Assembly (NCBI RefSeq): GCF_001510645.1
Contig: NZ_LMVB01000001.1
Coordinates: forward strand, 2,366,981 to 2,430,980
From: Paenibacillus sp. FJAT-29882
GTDB lineage: Bacteria > Bacillota > Bacilli > Bacillales > DSM-1321
Length of the DNA: 64,000 bases
Direction of reading: 5' to 3'
Of this stretch, positions 26,428-35,797 are shown piece by piece. Position numbers and translations under genes: made by a program. The first letter of the stretch is position 1. The number at the start of each line of letters is the position of its first letter. The notes beneath the pieces are model-generated. The model worked only from the letters and a program-made list of their open reading frames with translations. It was not told the DNA's origin and made no database searches.

Positions 26428-27492
26428 TTATTTCCCGATAAAATTTTGCGTGTAATACTTTTGATAAACTCCGACTCCTAAATGAGTAAATTCTTTATTT
26501 AGCATGGTATCTCGGTGACCTTTACTATTCAACCATCCTTCCATGGCTTCAATAGCATCTACATATTTGGCTGCTATATTCTCACCTGCGATTGTATACA
26601 TGACCTCACCTGTCTTCAATCGCTCTGCAAGCTCCCCTTCAGTTGGTGACGTATGCGAAAAATACTCAGCATGATACATATCAGAACTATGAAGAAAAGC
26701 TACCTCTGAAGTAGGTTCATCCCAGCTTAACGGATCCAAATCAAAACGACCTCGTATAATATTAGTGAAATCGAATATTTGCTGTTTACTTCCATTCTCT
26801 ACCTTTAACCAGTCTTCCTCAGAAAATTCAGGTTCGCCCACTAATTCACCACTGTATGTTACCTCATATGGCCTTTGCTTAATCAATGTTTCAGCATTTA
26901 AATATCGAACACTGGACACGGTCCCTGTAAATTTATCTAGATAGAGCTGGATGTAAATATCACCTATCTTAATTAACGGTCTTATATTCATATCTTCTTC
27001 TGATAACTCAAAACGATAGGAACCTAAATCCGTATCTATATCAACAGATGTCTCAAAAAACAAACTTGAATATATTTCGTCGATCGGTTGTCCAATAGAA
27101 AACGGTGAAACATCTGTTGAATCACCTATTCCATAGGCAGATACTACTTTCCCTTTCTCCATTGCCAGCTGAAAATAAGTATCTTGCTTTTTATTATAAA
27201 TCCACCAGTCATACCCATATGCTGATAAATCTACTCTATCTGGTTCACCAAAAGACTTTAAGACTTCATCTTGACCCTTCCCTATTGTCAACGCCAATCC
27301 GCTTTTAGGCTTGATTAATCCATTTTCAAGTGTAGGGGCTTTACTTCTCTCAAGATTCGTCATCCCCCCTGAATTGGCCTCCTTTGATCCATCAAGAACT
27401 GCATCCTGCTTGACATTCCAATCAAAATTAAAATAAATTCCTAAAATAAAAAATACAATAACGAAAAAAATAATTCTAGCGAACGTCTTCAG
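26428..27492 (-). CDS. ylbC: Membrane-anchored CAP-domain protein YlbC, probable CTG start
   Basis: Extracytoplasmic protein with a CAP-associated N-terminal domain (GKGQDEVLKSFGEPDRVD onwards) and a C-terminal CAP/SCP domain (FTNIIRGRFDLDPLSWDE, HSSDMYHAEYFSHTSPTEG, AGENIAA, GHRDTMLNKEFTHLGVGVY). The first ATG (27363) would give 311 aa without an anchor. The frame stays open upstream and encodes KTFARIIFFVIVFFILGIYF, a membrane helix. The only plausible initiator there is CTG at 27492, six bases after GAGGGGAG, giving 354 aa. I adopt it with reserve. Confidence 0.75.
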   Translation of the reverse strand: MKTFARIIFFVIVFFILGIYFNFDWNVKQDAVLDGSKEANSGGMTNLERSKAPTLENGLIKPKSGLALTIGKGQDEVLKSFGEPDRVDLSAYGYDWWIYNKKQDTYFQLAMEKGKVVSAYGIGDSTDVSPFSIGQPIDEIYSSLFFETSVDIDTDLGSYRFELSEEDMNIRPLIKIGDIYIQLYLDKFTGTVSSVRYLNAETLIKQRPYEVTYSGELVGEPEFSEEDWLKVENGSKQQIFDFTNIIRGRFDLDPLSWDEPTSEVAFLHSSDMYHAEYFSHTSPTEGELAERLKTGEVMYTIAGENIAAKYVDAIEAMEGWLNSKGHRDTMLNKEFTHLGVGVYQKYYTQNFIGK

Positions 27493-28069
27493 AAGACACT
27501 CCCCTCTCTTTTTCTTTTTAAAAAAGTAAAAGCGTCCTGAACTATGAAAGAACCACCAAGTTCCTCAATTCCTATTAGAACGCCTTCTGAGCTTAAGAAA
27601 TTCCGTATTTTATGTTCCTTTTCTGATAGTCATTTGACAAAGTCTATTTTAAAAAGCCGCACCCGCAGGCATTCTCGCATGATCCTACATACCGTAAATG
27701 GATTTCATAACCCATATAACAATTCAAAATAATTAGTACTCGTTTATTAATTCCTAAATTTCGAGAACAAATCATATGATACTAATTTACCCCTTCATGT
27801 CTAATCCTAATTATATCATGATTATTACACTTATTATAGAAAATGGACCGCTGATATCTTTAGAATAAATGTTAAAAATCCGTTAATATTTATGGAGTTT
27901 CTGTGAATGATACCAATAAACGGAAAGATAGCGATTGCAACTTGTATAAATTCATACTATTATAAAATATGAGGGAATTTGGTCTCTACAAACCTTTAAG
28001 GATTATAACATGTACCATTGATTTATTTTATTTACTACATATTTAATTGTATGAATAGGGGGTTTTTTC
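27493..28069. other. Divergent intergenic region ylbC-ylbA
   Basis: About 580 bp, AT-rich, without a named repeat or RNA. It must hold promoters for both flanking genes. A short open frame (27544-27732, plus strand) lacks an RBS and looks random. The CBS-domain gene ylbB found here in B. subtilis is absent. Confidence 0.4.
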
Positions 28070-28432
28070 GTGAGATTCGAACAATATGGATTTGAAAACA
28101 TGACTGGAGATTTAAATCGCCTTGATAGTCTAATGGCTGACTATGGTTTAGTTAGAGCTGAACAATGGGATTACGAACGTGTCAGTTACGATCGTAAATT
28201 CGAAGTGAAGGATGGTGTTTTTTATCTGCGTGTACAAGGGTATGCGGTTGAAGGTGATGTAGGGGCTCATAAAGCAGTTATTAAGTTACTAGTTCCACTA
28301 TTAGGCAAGCATTACTATCCTCACGGTCTAGAATATGGAGAAGATGAACAGTTCCCATCCACCCTAGTTAAACAATGTGAGAGCATATTAGCAGAGTTAA
28401 AAAAAGAACTGGATGAATTCAACGGATTATAA
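28070..28432 (+). CDS. ylbA: YugN-like protein YlbA
   Basis: 120-aa protein assigned to the YugN-like family by length and pattern: a helical N-terminus (GDLNRLDSLMADYGLVRA), beta segments (YDRKFEVKDGVFYLRVQGYA, AVIKLLVPLLGKHYYPHG) and a C-terminal helix. Function unknown. The GTG start has AGGGGG at a proper distance. It stands alone on the plus strand and ends at a large palindromic terminator. Position next to the cta genes matches ylbA. Confidence 0.75.
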   Translation: MRFEQYGFENMTGDLNRLDSLMADYGLVRAEQWDYERVSYDRKFEVKDGVFYLRVQGYAVEGDVGAHKAVIKLLVPLLGKHYYPHGLEYGEDEQFPSTLVKQCESILAELKKELDEFNGL

Positions 28433-28441
28433 GAAATATCC

Positions 28442-28576
28442 AAAAAAAAGAGGATGCCCCACATGGGTCTTGGCCTCACACTTTACACACAGTTTATAGT
28501 GTTACAAACACTTAACTTAAACTGTATATTGTAATAGTGGAGCCTAAACCTTTGTTTTTGGGACATCCTCTTTTTT
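28442..28576. repeat. RepF long palindrome between ylbA and ctaM
   Basis: About 130 bp that folds on itself: AAAAAAGAGGATGCCCCA at the left pairs with TGGGACATCCTCTTTTTT at the right. Further inside, ACAGTTTA/TAAACTGT and GTGTTACAAACAC also pair. The A- and T-runs at its ends make it a bidirectional terminator for ylbA and ctaM. It looks like a MITE recruited as terminator. Confidence 0.7.
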
Positions 28577-28601
28577 CTAGAATGTATTCACTCTTTTCAA
28601 T

Positions 28602-29063
28602 TTAAGTGCCAAGAATAGCTTTAATAAGCGATGTAGTGTCTCCACCTGGGTAAAGAACATATAATAGAAAATACACTGCAAGCCCCGTTATTCCAGTTAA
28701 AAACCAAATAACACTTGTAATTGGCCCAATCTTACGGTGAGTAGCAAATTTCTTTTTAAAAGCTAAAGTAAACATCGTGATACCAAGTATTGCTCCTACA
28801 GTTGCTAGGGTAATATGAATGACCAGAAAAACGGTATAATAGATTTTAATATCATCTGGGCCACCAAAGGATGTATTCCCAAGAAAAACTGTTCTTGAAG
28901 CGTAAATGATAAAGAATATGATAGCAAATACACCCGCAGCTAACATTGTATTCTGGTGAGCCTTAAAATTACGTTTCTTAATTAAATACCAACCAATTGC
29001 CACGGTGATTGAACTCAAGACAATAAAAAACGTACTAATCGTTGGAAGAATTGGTAAAGACAT
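28602..29063 (-). CDS. ctaM: DUF420 membrane protein CtaM (YozB-like)
   Basis: 153-aa protein with about four to five membrane helices and several histidines near helix ends (KAHQNTM, LVIHITLA, FATHRKIG), the DUF420 pattern. In S. aureus and B. subtilis this family (CtaM/YozB) is required to mature heme A-containing oxidases. In B. subtilis the gene lies elsewhere, whereas here it sits directly downstream of ctaG with the rest of the cta genes, which supports the role. Confidence 0.82.
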   Translation of the reverse strand: MSLPILPTISTFFIVLSSITVAIGWYLIKKRNFKAHQNTMLAAGVFAIIFFIIYASRTVFLGNTSFGGPDDIKIYYTVFLVIHITLATVGAILGITMFTLAFKKKFATHRKIGPITSVIWFLTGITGLAVYFLLYVLYPGGDTTSLIKAILGT

Positions 29064-29408
29064 AATCTGCTTTAACGCCCTCTCTATTTATATTCATCAT
29101 ATTCATTTTATAAGACATCATTCAAAAATTCAACAAGTTCGTATATTCTTAACAGAATGCTCACTTTTAAAGATTAAATGAATGCAACTTGCTTTATTTT
29201 TTCTTAAAGTTATGATTTCCAGCGTCTATCACAAGCGTATTTACGATACAAAAAAGCAAAGGGTCAGACCCCGCAACAACTAAATACAGTACAAGATTAG
29301 TGTAAGAAACACTACAGACTGATTTAGAGTGCGAGGTCAGACCCTTATGAGGAATCCTCGATAAAATCTTCTAATTTATTTTTATTGTTAAGATTTTCAT
29401 GAAAGGTT
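29064..29408. other. Intergenic ctaM-ctaG, holding a RepE hairpin element
   Basis: 345 bp. It contains RepE copy 1 (29258-29350) and otherwise AT-rich DNA without a recognised promoter. Confidence 0.5.
29258..29350. repeat. RepE 92-bp palindromic element, copy 1
   Basis: AAAGGGTCAGACC at the left pairs with GGTCAGACCCTT at the right (one mismatch). Inside, CTAAATACAGT pairs with ACTGATTTAG, and TAGTGT with ACACTA around a short loop, so the whole element folds into one long hairpin. 51225-51317 is a near-identical second copy. Confidence 0.85.
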
Positions 29409-30311
29409 CTATTTAACTGGTTGTAAATGGGGCGGTATAGGGTCTATTTTATCATTTGATCCGTTTTCCTTACGGTACCATGCGAAGAAAATATAACCTA
29501 GTGTAACGCCAAGTACAATTTCTTGAATAATCTTCATAAGAACGCCACCAAGTTGTTGATCATCCATGATTGGAAGTCCATTAAACATTTCAGGGCCACT
29601 TAAAGTTAAGCCAGACAGTGAAGAAGCTGGAACACATAATTCCATTGCCACTAACCAAGCAGACGCATCTGAATAAGTTGAAAACAACGGATCAGTTGCA
29701 AAGATAATTAGTGCACAAGCAGGCGTCATTAAGATTCCACTTCCAAATACATAGGCAATTTTCTTAACACCAGAAAGACTAGCTCGTTCAGGTAATTGAT
29801 TGACTAGTGGAAACCACATAAATATGGCTGAAATAAACAGCAGTATCGTATACCCTGCATGTAACAACATATCAGTTTTCACAAAATCGAAAACTAAAGG
29901 AATATGGTAAAAAGAAAATAAAGCGTTAAAAGTAATTAATGCAAAAATTGGTTTCGTAAAGACATTAAACATCCCTTTAATTAATGGTACGTGAAGGATA
30001 TAACGCCAAAGCCATTCAGGAATTCCCATTATTAGCAAGGGCGGTACAACTAAATACAAAAAAGCCATTTGAGTCATATGTGCACTGAACATAATATGTC
30101 CCAGTAAATCCAAAGGAGATCCCTTAATAACGTACAATAACACAATCGCTGTAATGAAAAGTGCTTGCTGCTTTATTCCTACTGGTTCATTATTAATAAA
30201 CTTATGGCGAAATTTAGATACGAGTAAAACATAACTGACAATGACCAGAATCAAAGAAACTAAAAAATATGGACTCCATAATGCACGAAAACCAAAAATA
30301 TCAATAGACAT
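29409..30311 (-). CDS. ctaG: Cytochrome c oxidase assembly factor CtaG
   Basis: 300-aa membrane protein of the caa3_CtaG family with about seven helices, needed for active caa3 oxidase (Cu-B/subunit I maturation in B. subtilis). Conserved polar residues lie in DLLGHIMFSAHMTQMAFLY (about 73-91) and near LPIMDDQQLGGVLMKI (about 245-260). I use the ATG at 30311 with AGAGGTG before it. A GTG nine bases upstream overlaps that site. Confidence 0.92.
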   Translation of the reverse strand: MSIDIFGFRALWSPYFLVSLILVIVSYVLLVSKFRHKFINNEPVGIKQQALFITAIVLLYVIKGSPLDLLGHIMFSAHMTQMAFLYLVVPPLLIMGIPEWLWRYILHVPLIKGMFNVFTKPIFALITFNALFSFYHIPLVFDFVKTDMLLHAGYTILLFISAIFMWFPLVNQLPERASLSGVKKIAYVFGSGILMTPACALIIFATDPLFSTYSDASAWLVAMELCVPASSLSGLTLSGPEMFNGLPIMDDQQLGGVLMKIIQEIVLGVTLGYIFFAWYRKENGSNDKIDPIPPHLQPVK

Positions 30312-30451
30312 ATTTAACACCTCTATTTTACACTTATTACCCCTATTATACCTCTTTTTCTATAACAGAGACTAGTATTTCCCTTAAAATTGGTTACTTT
30401 TAGCAATCTGGTCTTCGTATGAACCAAAACATTGTTATCCAATAATAGATA

Positions 30452-30558
30452 GGATAAGAAAGAGCCGGCCCTAAAGCACCGACTCAACTGTAACACTATA
30501 ATCCAGATTGATTAGTTAGTATTTTTGAACCAGGCAGTTTAAAGCGCCAGCTCTTTCC
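30452..30558. repeat. Imperfect palindrome between ctaG and ctaF
   Basis: GAAAGAGCCGGCCCTAAAGC at the left matches the reverse complement of the right end (GAAAGAGCTGGCGCTTTAAA), continuing with mismatches for about 40 bp. It is similar in design to RepF but different in sequence. It could attenuate or terminate the ctaCDEF transcript before ctaG, but lacks a clear T-run. Confidence 0.55.
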
Positions 30559-30564
30559 CAAAAA

Positions 30565-30900
30565 TTAAAGCCAAACGATTGTAAGAAAGACAAGGACAGT
30601 GATTAACCCTACTGTCAATCCAGAATAAATAAATAACGCAATCGTTTCATGTCCCTTATGCTTCATATGCATAAAATAATAAAGCTGAAAAATGACCTGA
30701 ATTGCAGCAAGAAGAAGAATGACTGGAATTATAAACCAACGTGAGATTGATTCCATTGCCACCATTGCAAAGGCGATAAGCGTAAAGAAAATCATCATTG
30801 TAAAAGTAATGACTTGATGCTTCATTTCTTCTGCATTTTGTTTGCGTCGATATTCTAAATTTAAATTCGGGTTCGCTGAATTAGATTGTTGATTTGTCAT
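30565..30900 (-). CDS. ctaF: Cytochrome c oxidase subunit IV (caa3 type)
   Basis: 111-aa small subunit of caa3 oxidase (COX4/CyoD-like). A hydrophilic, Asn/Gln-rich N-terminus precedes three membrane helices (about 30-50, 54-75, 84-108), with the family feature LYYFMHMKHKGHE between the second and third helix. It follows ctaE by three bases with GGTGGG as RBS. Confidence 0.92.
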   Translation of the reverse strand: MTNQQSNSANPNLNLEYRRKQNAEEMKHQVITFTMMIFFTLIAFAMVAMESISRWFIIPVILLLAAIQVIFQLYYFMHMKHKGHETIALFIYSGLTVGLITVLVFLTIVWL

Positions 30901-30903
30901 CAG

Positions 30904-31530
30904 TTATCCCACCATTCCCATTAAATAAACGACCGTAAAGATGAATACCCAAACTACGTCAATAAAGTGCCAGTATAAACTTGCAACAAAGAATTTAGGT
31001 GCATTATATAAGCTTAAACCACGTTTTGCATTTCGCAACATAAGTGATAAAAACCACATTAGACCAAACGTGACATGCGCGCCATGAAATCCTACAAGCG
31101 TATAGAAGGCTGAACCATATGCGCTACTAGTAAATGTATGACCTAAATGAACATAATGATTAAATTCATAAACTTCTAATGCTAGGAAACTAAAGCCAAG
31201 CACAACCGTAATAAGAAGCCAAGTCTGCATTTTCTGGAAACTGTTATTTTTCATGTGATACATTGCATAAACACTTGTTAATGAACTTGTTAATAAGATC
31301 ATTGTCATTGCAAATGTTAGCGGGATTTCATATAAATCCTTAGCAAGCAGCATTCCTGAATCTGGCACCTTATCTTTTAACGCAAGATAGGTTGCAAAAA
31401 GCGAAGCGAAAAGAACTGTCTCTCCACCAAGGAACAACCAAAATCCTAAATATTTATTTTTTCCTTCTAGCGTTGCTGTTTCAGGAGCCGCAGGCCATGT
31501 AGCATCTGTAAATTTTTCTTCTACGTGCAT
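30904..31530 (-). CDS. ctaE: Cytochrome c oxidase subunit III
   Basis: 208-aa COX3-family subunit with five membrane helices. Recognisable segments are FWLFLGGETVLFASLFATYL (about 30-49), YEFNHYVHLGHTF (about 121-133), FYTLVGFHGAHVTFGLMW (about 142-159) and YWHFIDVVWVFIFTVVYL near the C-terminus. Its ATG overlaps the ctaD stop (TAATG), so the subunits are translated in coupled fashion. Confidence 0.96.
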   Translation of the reverse strand: MHVEEKFTDATWPAAPETATLEGKNKYLGFWLFLGGETVLFASLFATYLALKDKVPDSGMLLAKDLYEIPLTFAMTMILLTSSLTSVYAMYHMKNNSFQKMQTWLLITVVLGFSFLALEVYEFNHYVHLGHTFTSSAYGSAFYTLVGFHGAHVTFGLMWFLSLMLRNAKRGLSLYNAPKFFVASLYWHFIDVVWVFIFTVVYLMGMVG

Positions 31531-33404
31531 TATGCCTTTACCTCCTTATCTTTATCGTCCATCAAGTCTTCTTTATGAATGTGGAACCCGTGATCGTCTT
31601 TTATCGAACGAATCAGCATTGAACCGAATGTAATCAATAAACCAATAATAATAACTGGTATTGTCCAAGGCTTATCTGCATCCATGTTGTACAATGCCCC
31701 AAATGATGCAACGAACAAACCGAAAGTAATACATATAGGAATGATAGATCCATTTGGCATATGAATATCACCGAGCGGTTCTGCAGGTGTCATTTCCTTT
31801 TTACCTTCCATTTTTTCAATCCAATAAGCATCTAAGCCGCGAGCAAGTGGCAACTGCTTAAAGTTGTAGAACGGCGGTGGTGAAGGAATCGCCCACTCCA
31901 ATGTACGTCCGTCTCCCCATGGATCGTTGCCAACTCTTACGTTTTTCACAGAAGTAATAATAATATTGATTAACAAAATTATTACTCCCACTGCCATAAA
32001 CATTGCTCCTATTGTACTTACTAAGTTAGATATGTCCCAACCTTGCCCTGGAAGATACGTAAATACACGGCGCGGCATCCCCCATAAACCTAGGAAGTGT
32101 TGGATGAAGAAAGTTAAATGGAATCCAATTAAGAATAACCAGAAAGTAAACTTCCCTAATGTTTCATTTAACATCGTTCCAAATATTTTTGGCCAATAAT
32201 ACGTAATACCAGCCAGAATACCAAGGACAACTCCACCAACAATTACATAGTGGAAGTGAGCTACAACGAAGTAACTGTCATGATATTGATAATCTGCAGG
32301 TGCAGCAGCAAGCATAATCCCAGTTACTCCCCCCATCGTAAACGACGGGATAAATGATACAGCATATAGCATTGGAACCGTGAATCTGACACTGCCGCCC
32401 CACATGGTAAAAATCCAGTTAAAGATCTTGATACCCGTTGGCACAGCAATTGCCATCGTAGCTACTGCAAAGATCGCATTCGCTATCGGCCCCAAGCCAA
32501 CTGTAAACATATGGTGAGCCCAAACCATGAACCCTAAGAAACCAATTAAAACAGTTGCAAATACCATGGATGAGTATCCGAATAGTCTTTTTCTTGAAAA
32601 TGTTGCTAAAATTTCAGAGAAAATACCAAACGCAGGTAAGATTAAGATATACACCTCAGGATGCCCGAAAATCCAGAATAGATGCTCCCAGATAATTGTA
32701 TTACCGCCTGCAGCAGCATCAAAGAAATTCGCTCCAAACATTCTATCAAAAAGCATTAAAGTTAATCCAACCGTTAACGGAGGAAAAGCAAAAAGTATTA
32801 GTGCAGAAACAACAAAAGTTGTCCATGTAAACATAGGCATTCTCATATAGGTCATACCTGGAGTTCGCATATTAATGATCGTAACAAGAAAGTTAATTCC
32901 TGCAATAAGCGTACCAAATCCTGATATTTGAAGTCCTAATACATAGAAGTCTACTCCATGTCCTTGAGAATGGATGGATAATGATGCATATGATGTCCAT
33001 CCCGCATCAGGTGCGCCGCCCAGGAACCATGAAAGGTTCAGCATAACACCACCGAAGAAAAACATCCAAAAACCTAAAGAGTTTAGAAATGGAAACGCCA
33101 CATCACGCGCTCCAATTTGAAGCGGCATGACAGCATTCATTATTCCCAATAATATAGGCATCGCTGCCAAAAAAATCATGGTAGTACCATGCATCGTTAT
33201 CATTTCATTAAAAACTCCGGCACTCATAAAGTTATTATCAGGTACTGCAAGCTGGATTCTAATGAACATCGCTTCCAAGCCACCGAGAATAAAGAATAGT
33301 CCGCCGGATATTAAATAAAGAATGGCGATTTTTTTATGGTCGACTGTTGTCATAAAATCCCATAACGTTGCGCCAAATCCTTGTTTCTTAGCGTACGTAC
33401 TCAC
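31530..33404 (-). CDS. ctaD: Cytochrome c oxidase subunit I
   Basis: Catalytic subunit carrying heme A and the heme a3-CuB centre, reducing O2 and pumping protons. 624 aa, about 12-14 helices. Metal ligands are visible: MITMHGTTMIFLAA (heme a His), HPEVYILILPAFG with the CuB His and cross-linked Tyr, WAHHMFTVG (two CuB His), and DSYFVVAHFHYVIVGG (heme His pair). GTG start preceded by TTGGAGG. The long C-terminal extension (about 540-624) is typical of Bacillus caa3 subunit I. Confidence 0.97.
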   Translation of the reverse strand: MSTYAKKQGFGATLWDFMTTVDHKKIAILYLISGGLFFILGGLEAMFIRIQLAVPDNNFMSAGVFNEMITMHGTTMIFLAAMPILLGIMNAVMPLQIGARDVAFPFLNSLGFWMFFFGGVMLNLSWFLGGAPDAGWTSYASLSIHSQGHGVDFYVLGLQISGFGTLIAGINFLVTIINMRTPGMTYMRMPMFTWTTFVVSALILFAFPPLTVGLTLMLFDRMFGANFFDAAAGGNTIIWEHLFWIFGHPEVYILILPAFGIFSEILATFSRKRLFGYSSMVFATVLIGFLGFMVWAHHMFTVGLGPIANAIFAVATMAIAVPTGIKIFNWIFTMWGGSVRFTVPMLYAVSFIPSFTMGGVTGIMLAAAPADYQYHDSYFVVAHFHYVIVGGVVLGILAGITYYWPKIFGTMLNETLGKFTFWLFLIGFHLTFFIQHFLGLWGMPRRVFTYLPGQGWDISNLVSTIGAMFMAVGVIILLINIIITSVKNVRVGNDPWGDGRTLEWAIPSPPPFYNFKQLPLARGLDAYWIEKMEGKKEMTPAEPLGDIHMPNGSIIPICITFGLFVASFGALYNMDADKPWTIPVIIIGLLITFGSMLIRSIKDDHGFHIHKEDLMDDKDKEVKA

Positions 33405-33432
33405 GATTTAACCTCCAATTCAATCAATATGT

Positions 33433-34512
33433 TTACTTATCTTCAACTTTAAGATTAAGTAAATATTCAGCAAGTGCATCAATCTGCTCATCTGTCAATT
33501 CGCCATACTTACCAGCCATTGTGTTACCTGGTTTGTAATCATCTGGAGCTTTAATCCAGTTTTTCAAATTTTCTTTATCATGAGGCAGAAAACCAGCAAT
33601 ACGTTCACGCTCTCCAAAGTTTGCAAGGTTAGGTCCCATCCCAGCGCCATTGCCACTTGTTGAAACAGCATGACATCCAATACAACTTTGATTGAAGATT
33701 TCTTGTCCTTGTTGTGCTAATTCGCCTTCAGCAACTTTTGGTTCTTTGGCAACAGTCTGCATACTCTTTACCCAAGAGTTAAAATCATCTTTAGATTTCG
33801 TTACGACTTTAAAATCCATTAAGGCATGGGAAGGTCCGCAAAGTTCTGCACATTTTCCGTAAAATAAATTTTGCGCTTCATTAGACTTCTTACTATCGAA
33901 TACAAGATACATTTGGTTAACGCCGTCTACGTTCGTATCCATTTTACCGCCTGCTGCCGGTACCCAGAATGAATGCTTAACATCTGAAGCTTCAAGATTA
34001 AAGTAAACCTTTTCATCTGTAGGTACAACTAAATCCTGGCTTGTGAAAATCCCATAATCGGGATATTCAAATTCCCACCAGTATAGGTTTGCTCGGACGT
34101 TAATAACTACAGCATCCTTTGTTTTACCATCCTTATCCTTCACTTCCATAGCGGAAGTATCAGCCAACTCGAATGTGTAAGTTACGACTGGAATCGCCAT
34201 AATAATTAAAAGCAAGATTGGGATAGTCGTCCAAATCACTTCCAGTTTGTGGCTTCCTTCAACTTGTTTCGGAATACTTTCGTCACCATCTTTACGACGG
34301 AAACGAACGATAGCGGTAACAAAAAGAATGACTACCACGATGATAACCACTACCATGATTAACGTACTTAATACCATCAAGTCAAACTGTTTTTGCGCTA
34401 CTTCTCCAGCTGGTTTTAGCGCGGATAGATTTGCTTCTCCACAGCCTGCTAGAATTAGCGTCATTATCGCGAATAATGAAATCAGACGCCACTTTCTAAG
34501 CCTTTTTTTCAT
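33433..34512 (-). CDS. ctaC: Cytochrome c oxidase subunit II with fused cytochrome c
   Basis: 359-aa lipoprotein subunit. Signal peptide with lipobox LAGC (Cys24), two membrane helices (about 45-70, 92-112), then the CuA domain with CAELCGPSHALM and the upstream ligand region DVKHSFWVPAAGG. A cytochrome c domain follows with the heme-attachment motif CIGCH and a distal Met ligand region. This fusion defines caa3 oxidase, which takes electrons from cytochrome c. First gene of ctaCDEF. Confidence 0.97.
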   Translation of the reverse strand: MKKRLRKWRLISLFAIMTLILAGCGEANLSALKPAGEVAQKQFDLMVLSTLIMVVVIIVVVILFVTAIVRFRRKDGDESIPKQVEGSHKLEVIWTTIPILLLIIMAIPVVTYTFELADTSAMEVKDKDGKTKDAVVINVRANLYWWEFEYPDYGIFTSQDLVVPTDEKVYFNLEASDVKHSFWVPAAGGKMDTNVDGVNQMYLVFDSKKSNEAQNLFYGKCAELCGPSHALMDFKVVTKSKDDFNSWVKSMQTVAKEPKVAEGELAQQGQEIFNQSCIGCHAVSTSGNGAGMGPNLANFGERERIAGFLPHDKENLKNWIKAPDDYKPGNTMAGKYGELTDEQIDALAEYLLNLKVEDK

Positions 34513-34634
34513 GCTTTAGAAACCCCTCTTTCGTAAAAAATTTCTCACAATTATTAAATGTGCAAGTTTTGAATTTCTTTCTATCTTAAATTTCTAATTA
34601 AAGAAAGAATTCCCTTTTGAAGGAATAAAAAAAA

Positions 34635-34746
34635 ATAAAGTGAATCTTCAATCAGGCTTTTATGAGGCAGTTCTCCTCTCTTACGCTTCTTTGATTCCTC
34701 GAAGCCTTGAGGGGTGGGGTCTTACTGCCCATTAATGTGGGATAAA
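34635..34746 (+). repeat. RepA repeat, copy 8 (long form)
   Basis: It starts ATAAAGTGAATCTTCAATCA and ends CTTACTGCCCATTAATGTGG GATAAA, with about 55 extra bases in the middle (GCTTCTTTGATTCCTCGAAG region). Located between ctaB and ctaC. The related middle sequence occurs at copy 1 (TTCGATTCCTCTCATCC), so long forms share their insert. Confidence 0.72.
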
Positions 34747-34802
34747 AGTGATGCGTTATGATAACAATTCTATTTACTCTTAAACAATTGTCTATGTATT
34801 AT

Positions 34803-34852
34803 CAGAATGCCTCATAAGGGTACTGCCCTTTTGAGACATTCTTAGAATTTTT
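34803..34852 (+). terminator. Hairpin downstream of ctaB
   Basis: AGAATGCCTCATAAGGG pairs with CCCTTTTGAGACATTCT (two mismatches). A run of seven T follows on the plus strand, so it is oriented against the ctaB direction. It is either a bidirectional terminator or another repeat. Confidence 0.5.
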
Positions 34853-34864
34853 TTAGTTAACTAC

Positions 34865-35797
34865 TTAAATAAGTGTAAGTATGACCATTGCTACAAACAA
34901 AATAGTCATGTAATTTAATGAATAGACAAACATTAGCTTGGCCCATTTTAAATCGTCTTTCATTTTATATCCATAAATTCCAATGATAAACCATCCAACA
35001 CTTAAGATTGTTGCTAATACTACATATGTTGTCCCAAGAGCTGTCATGAAAAACGGAACAGGAATCAACCATGCTACCCAAAGGACCATAGATCTTTTGG
35101 TAGCTTTAAATCCTTTAACAACTGGAAGCATCGGGACACCAGCAGCGCGGTATTCTTCCACTCTTTTCATTGCGAGTGCATAAAAATGTGGAGGTTGCCA
35201 TAAAAACATAATTAAAAATAACATCCAGGGAATGATTCCTAATCCAGGATCAACTGCTGCCCACCCAATTAATGGTGGCATTGCCCCGGAAATACTGCCA
35301 ACTACTGTATTTGATACATACCTTCTTTTGGTAATCATTGTATACAGAACAACATAAGCAAAAACGCCAATACCACCCAAGATTGCAGTTGTCATATTAG
35401 TCATTGCTAGCATAGCGATCCCAAGGCCAATCAATACAAAGCTAAGAATCAGAACTTTTGAAGCACTTGCCTTGCCGGTAACAGTAGGACGATTTTTCGT
35501 TCTTTCCATCAAATGATCAATATCCCGATCATAATAATTATTAAAACTGCATGAGCCAGCCATTATTAAAGCTGAGCCAGCCAAAGCAAAGAACACTTTA
35601 TCCAAATTCGTTAAAAATGGCATGCCAGTAAAATGCAGTGCAAGCCATATACCAGTAAAGGTTGTTATCAAATTAGAATTTACGATTCCTATTTTTATTA
35701 AAGCAAGGAAATCCTTCCATGGTGTTGTTTCATTGTCAGAAATAGATATAGAGTTAGTTTTCATATCAGCTTCTGTCAATACTCTCGAATCAGACAT
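34865..35797 (-). CDS. ctaB: Protoheme IX farnesyltransferase (heme O synthase)
   Basis: Membrane prenyltransferase attaching a farnesyl chain to protoheme to give heme O, the precursor of heme A. 310 aa, about nine helices. The aspartate-rich signature [20 protein letters not shown] (about 108-127) and the second conserved loop [20 protein letters not shown] (about 161-180) are clear. RBS AAGGAGGAATG. It lies between ctaC and the divergent ctaA, as in B. subtilis. Confidence 0.96.
   Translation of the reverse strand: MSDSRVLTEADMKTNSISISDNETTPWKDFLALIKIGIVNSNLITTFTGIWLALHFTGMPFLTNLDKVFFALAGSALIMAGSCSFNNYYDRDIDHLMERTKNRPTVTGKASASKVLILSFVLIGLGIAMLAMTNMTTAILGGIGVFAYVVLYTMITKRRYVSNTVVGSISGAMPPLIGWAAVDPGLGIIPWMLFLIMFLWQPPHFYALAMKRVEEYRAAGVPMLPVVKGFKATKRSMVLWVAWLIPVPFFMTALGTTYVVLATILSVGWFIIGIYGYKMKDDLKWAKLMFVYSLNYMTILFVAMVILTLI

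Noticed and set aside
27544-27732. 62-codon plus-strand frame in the ylbC-ylbA gap
   Set aside because: No ribosome binding site and no protein-like pattern.
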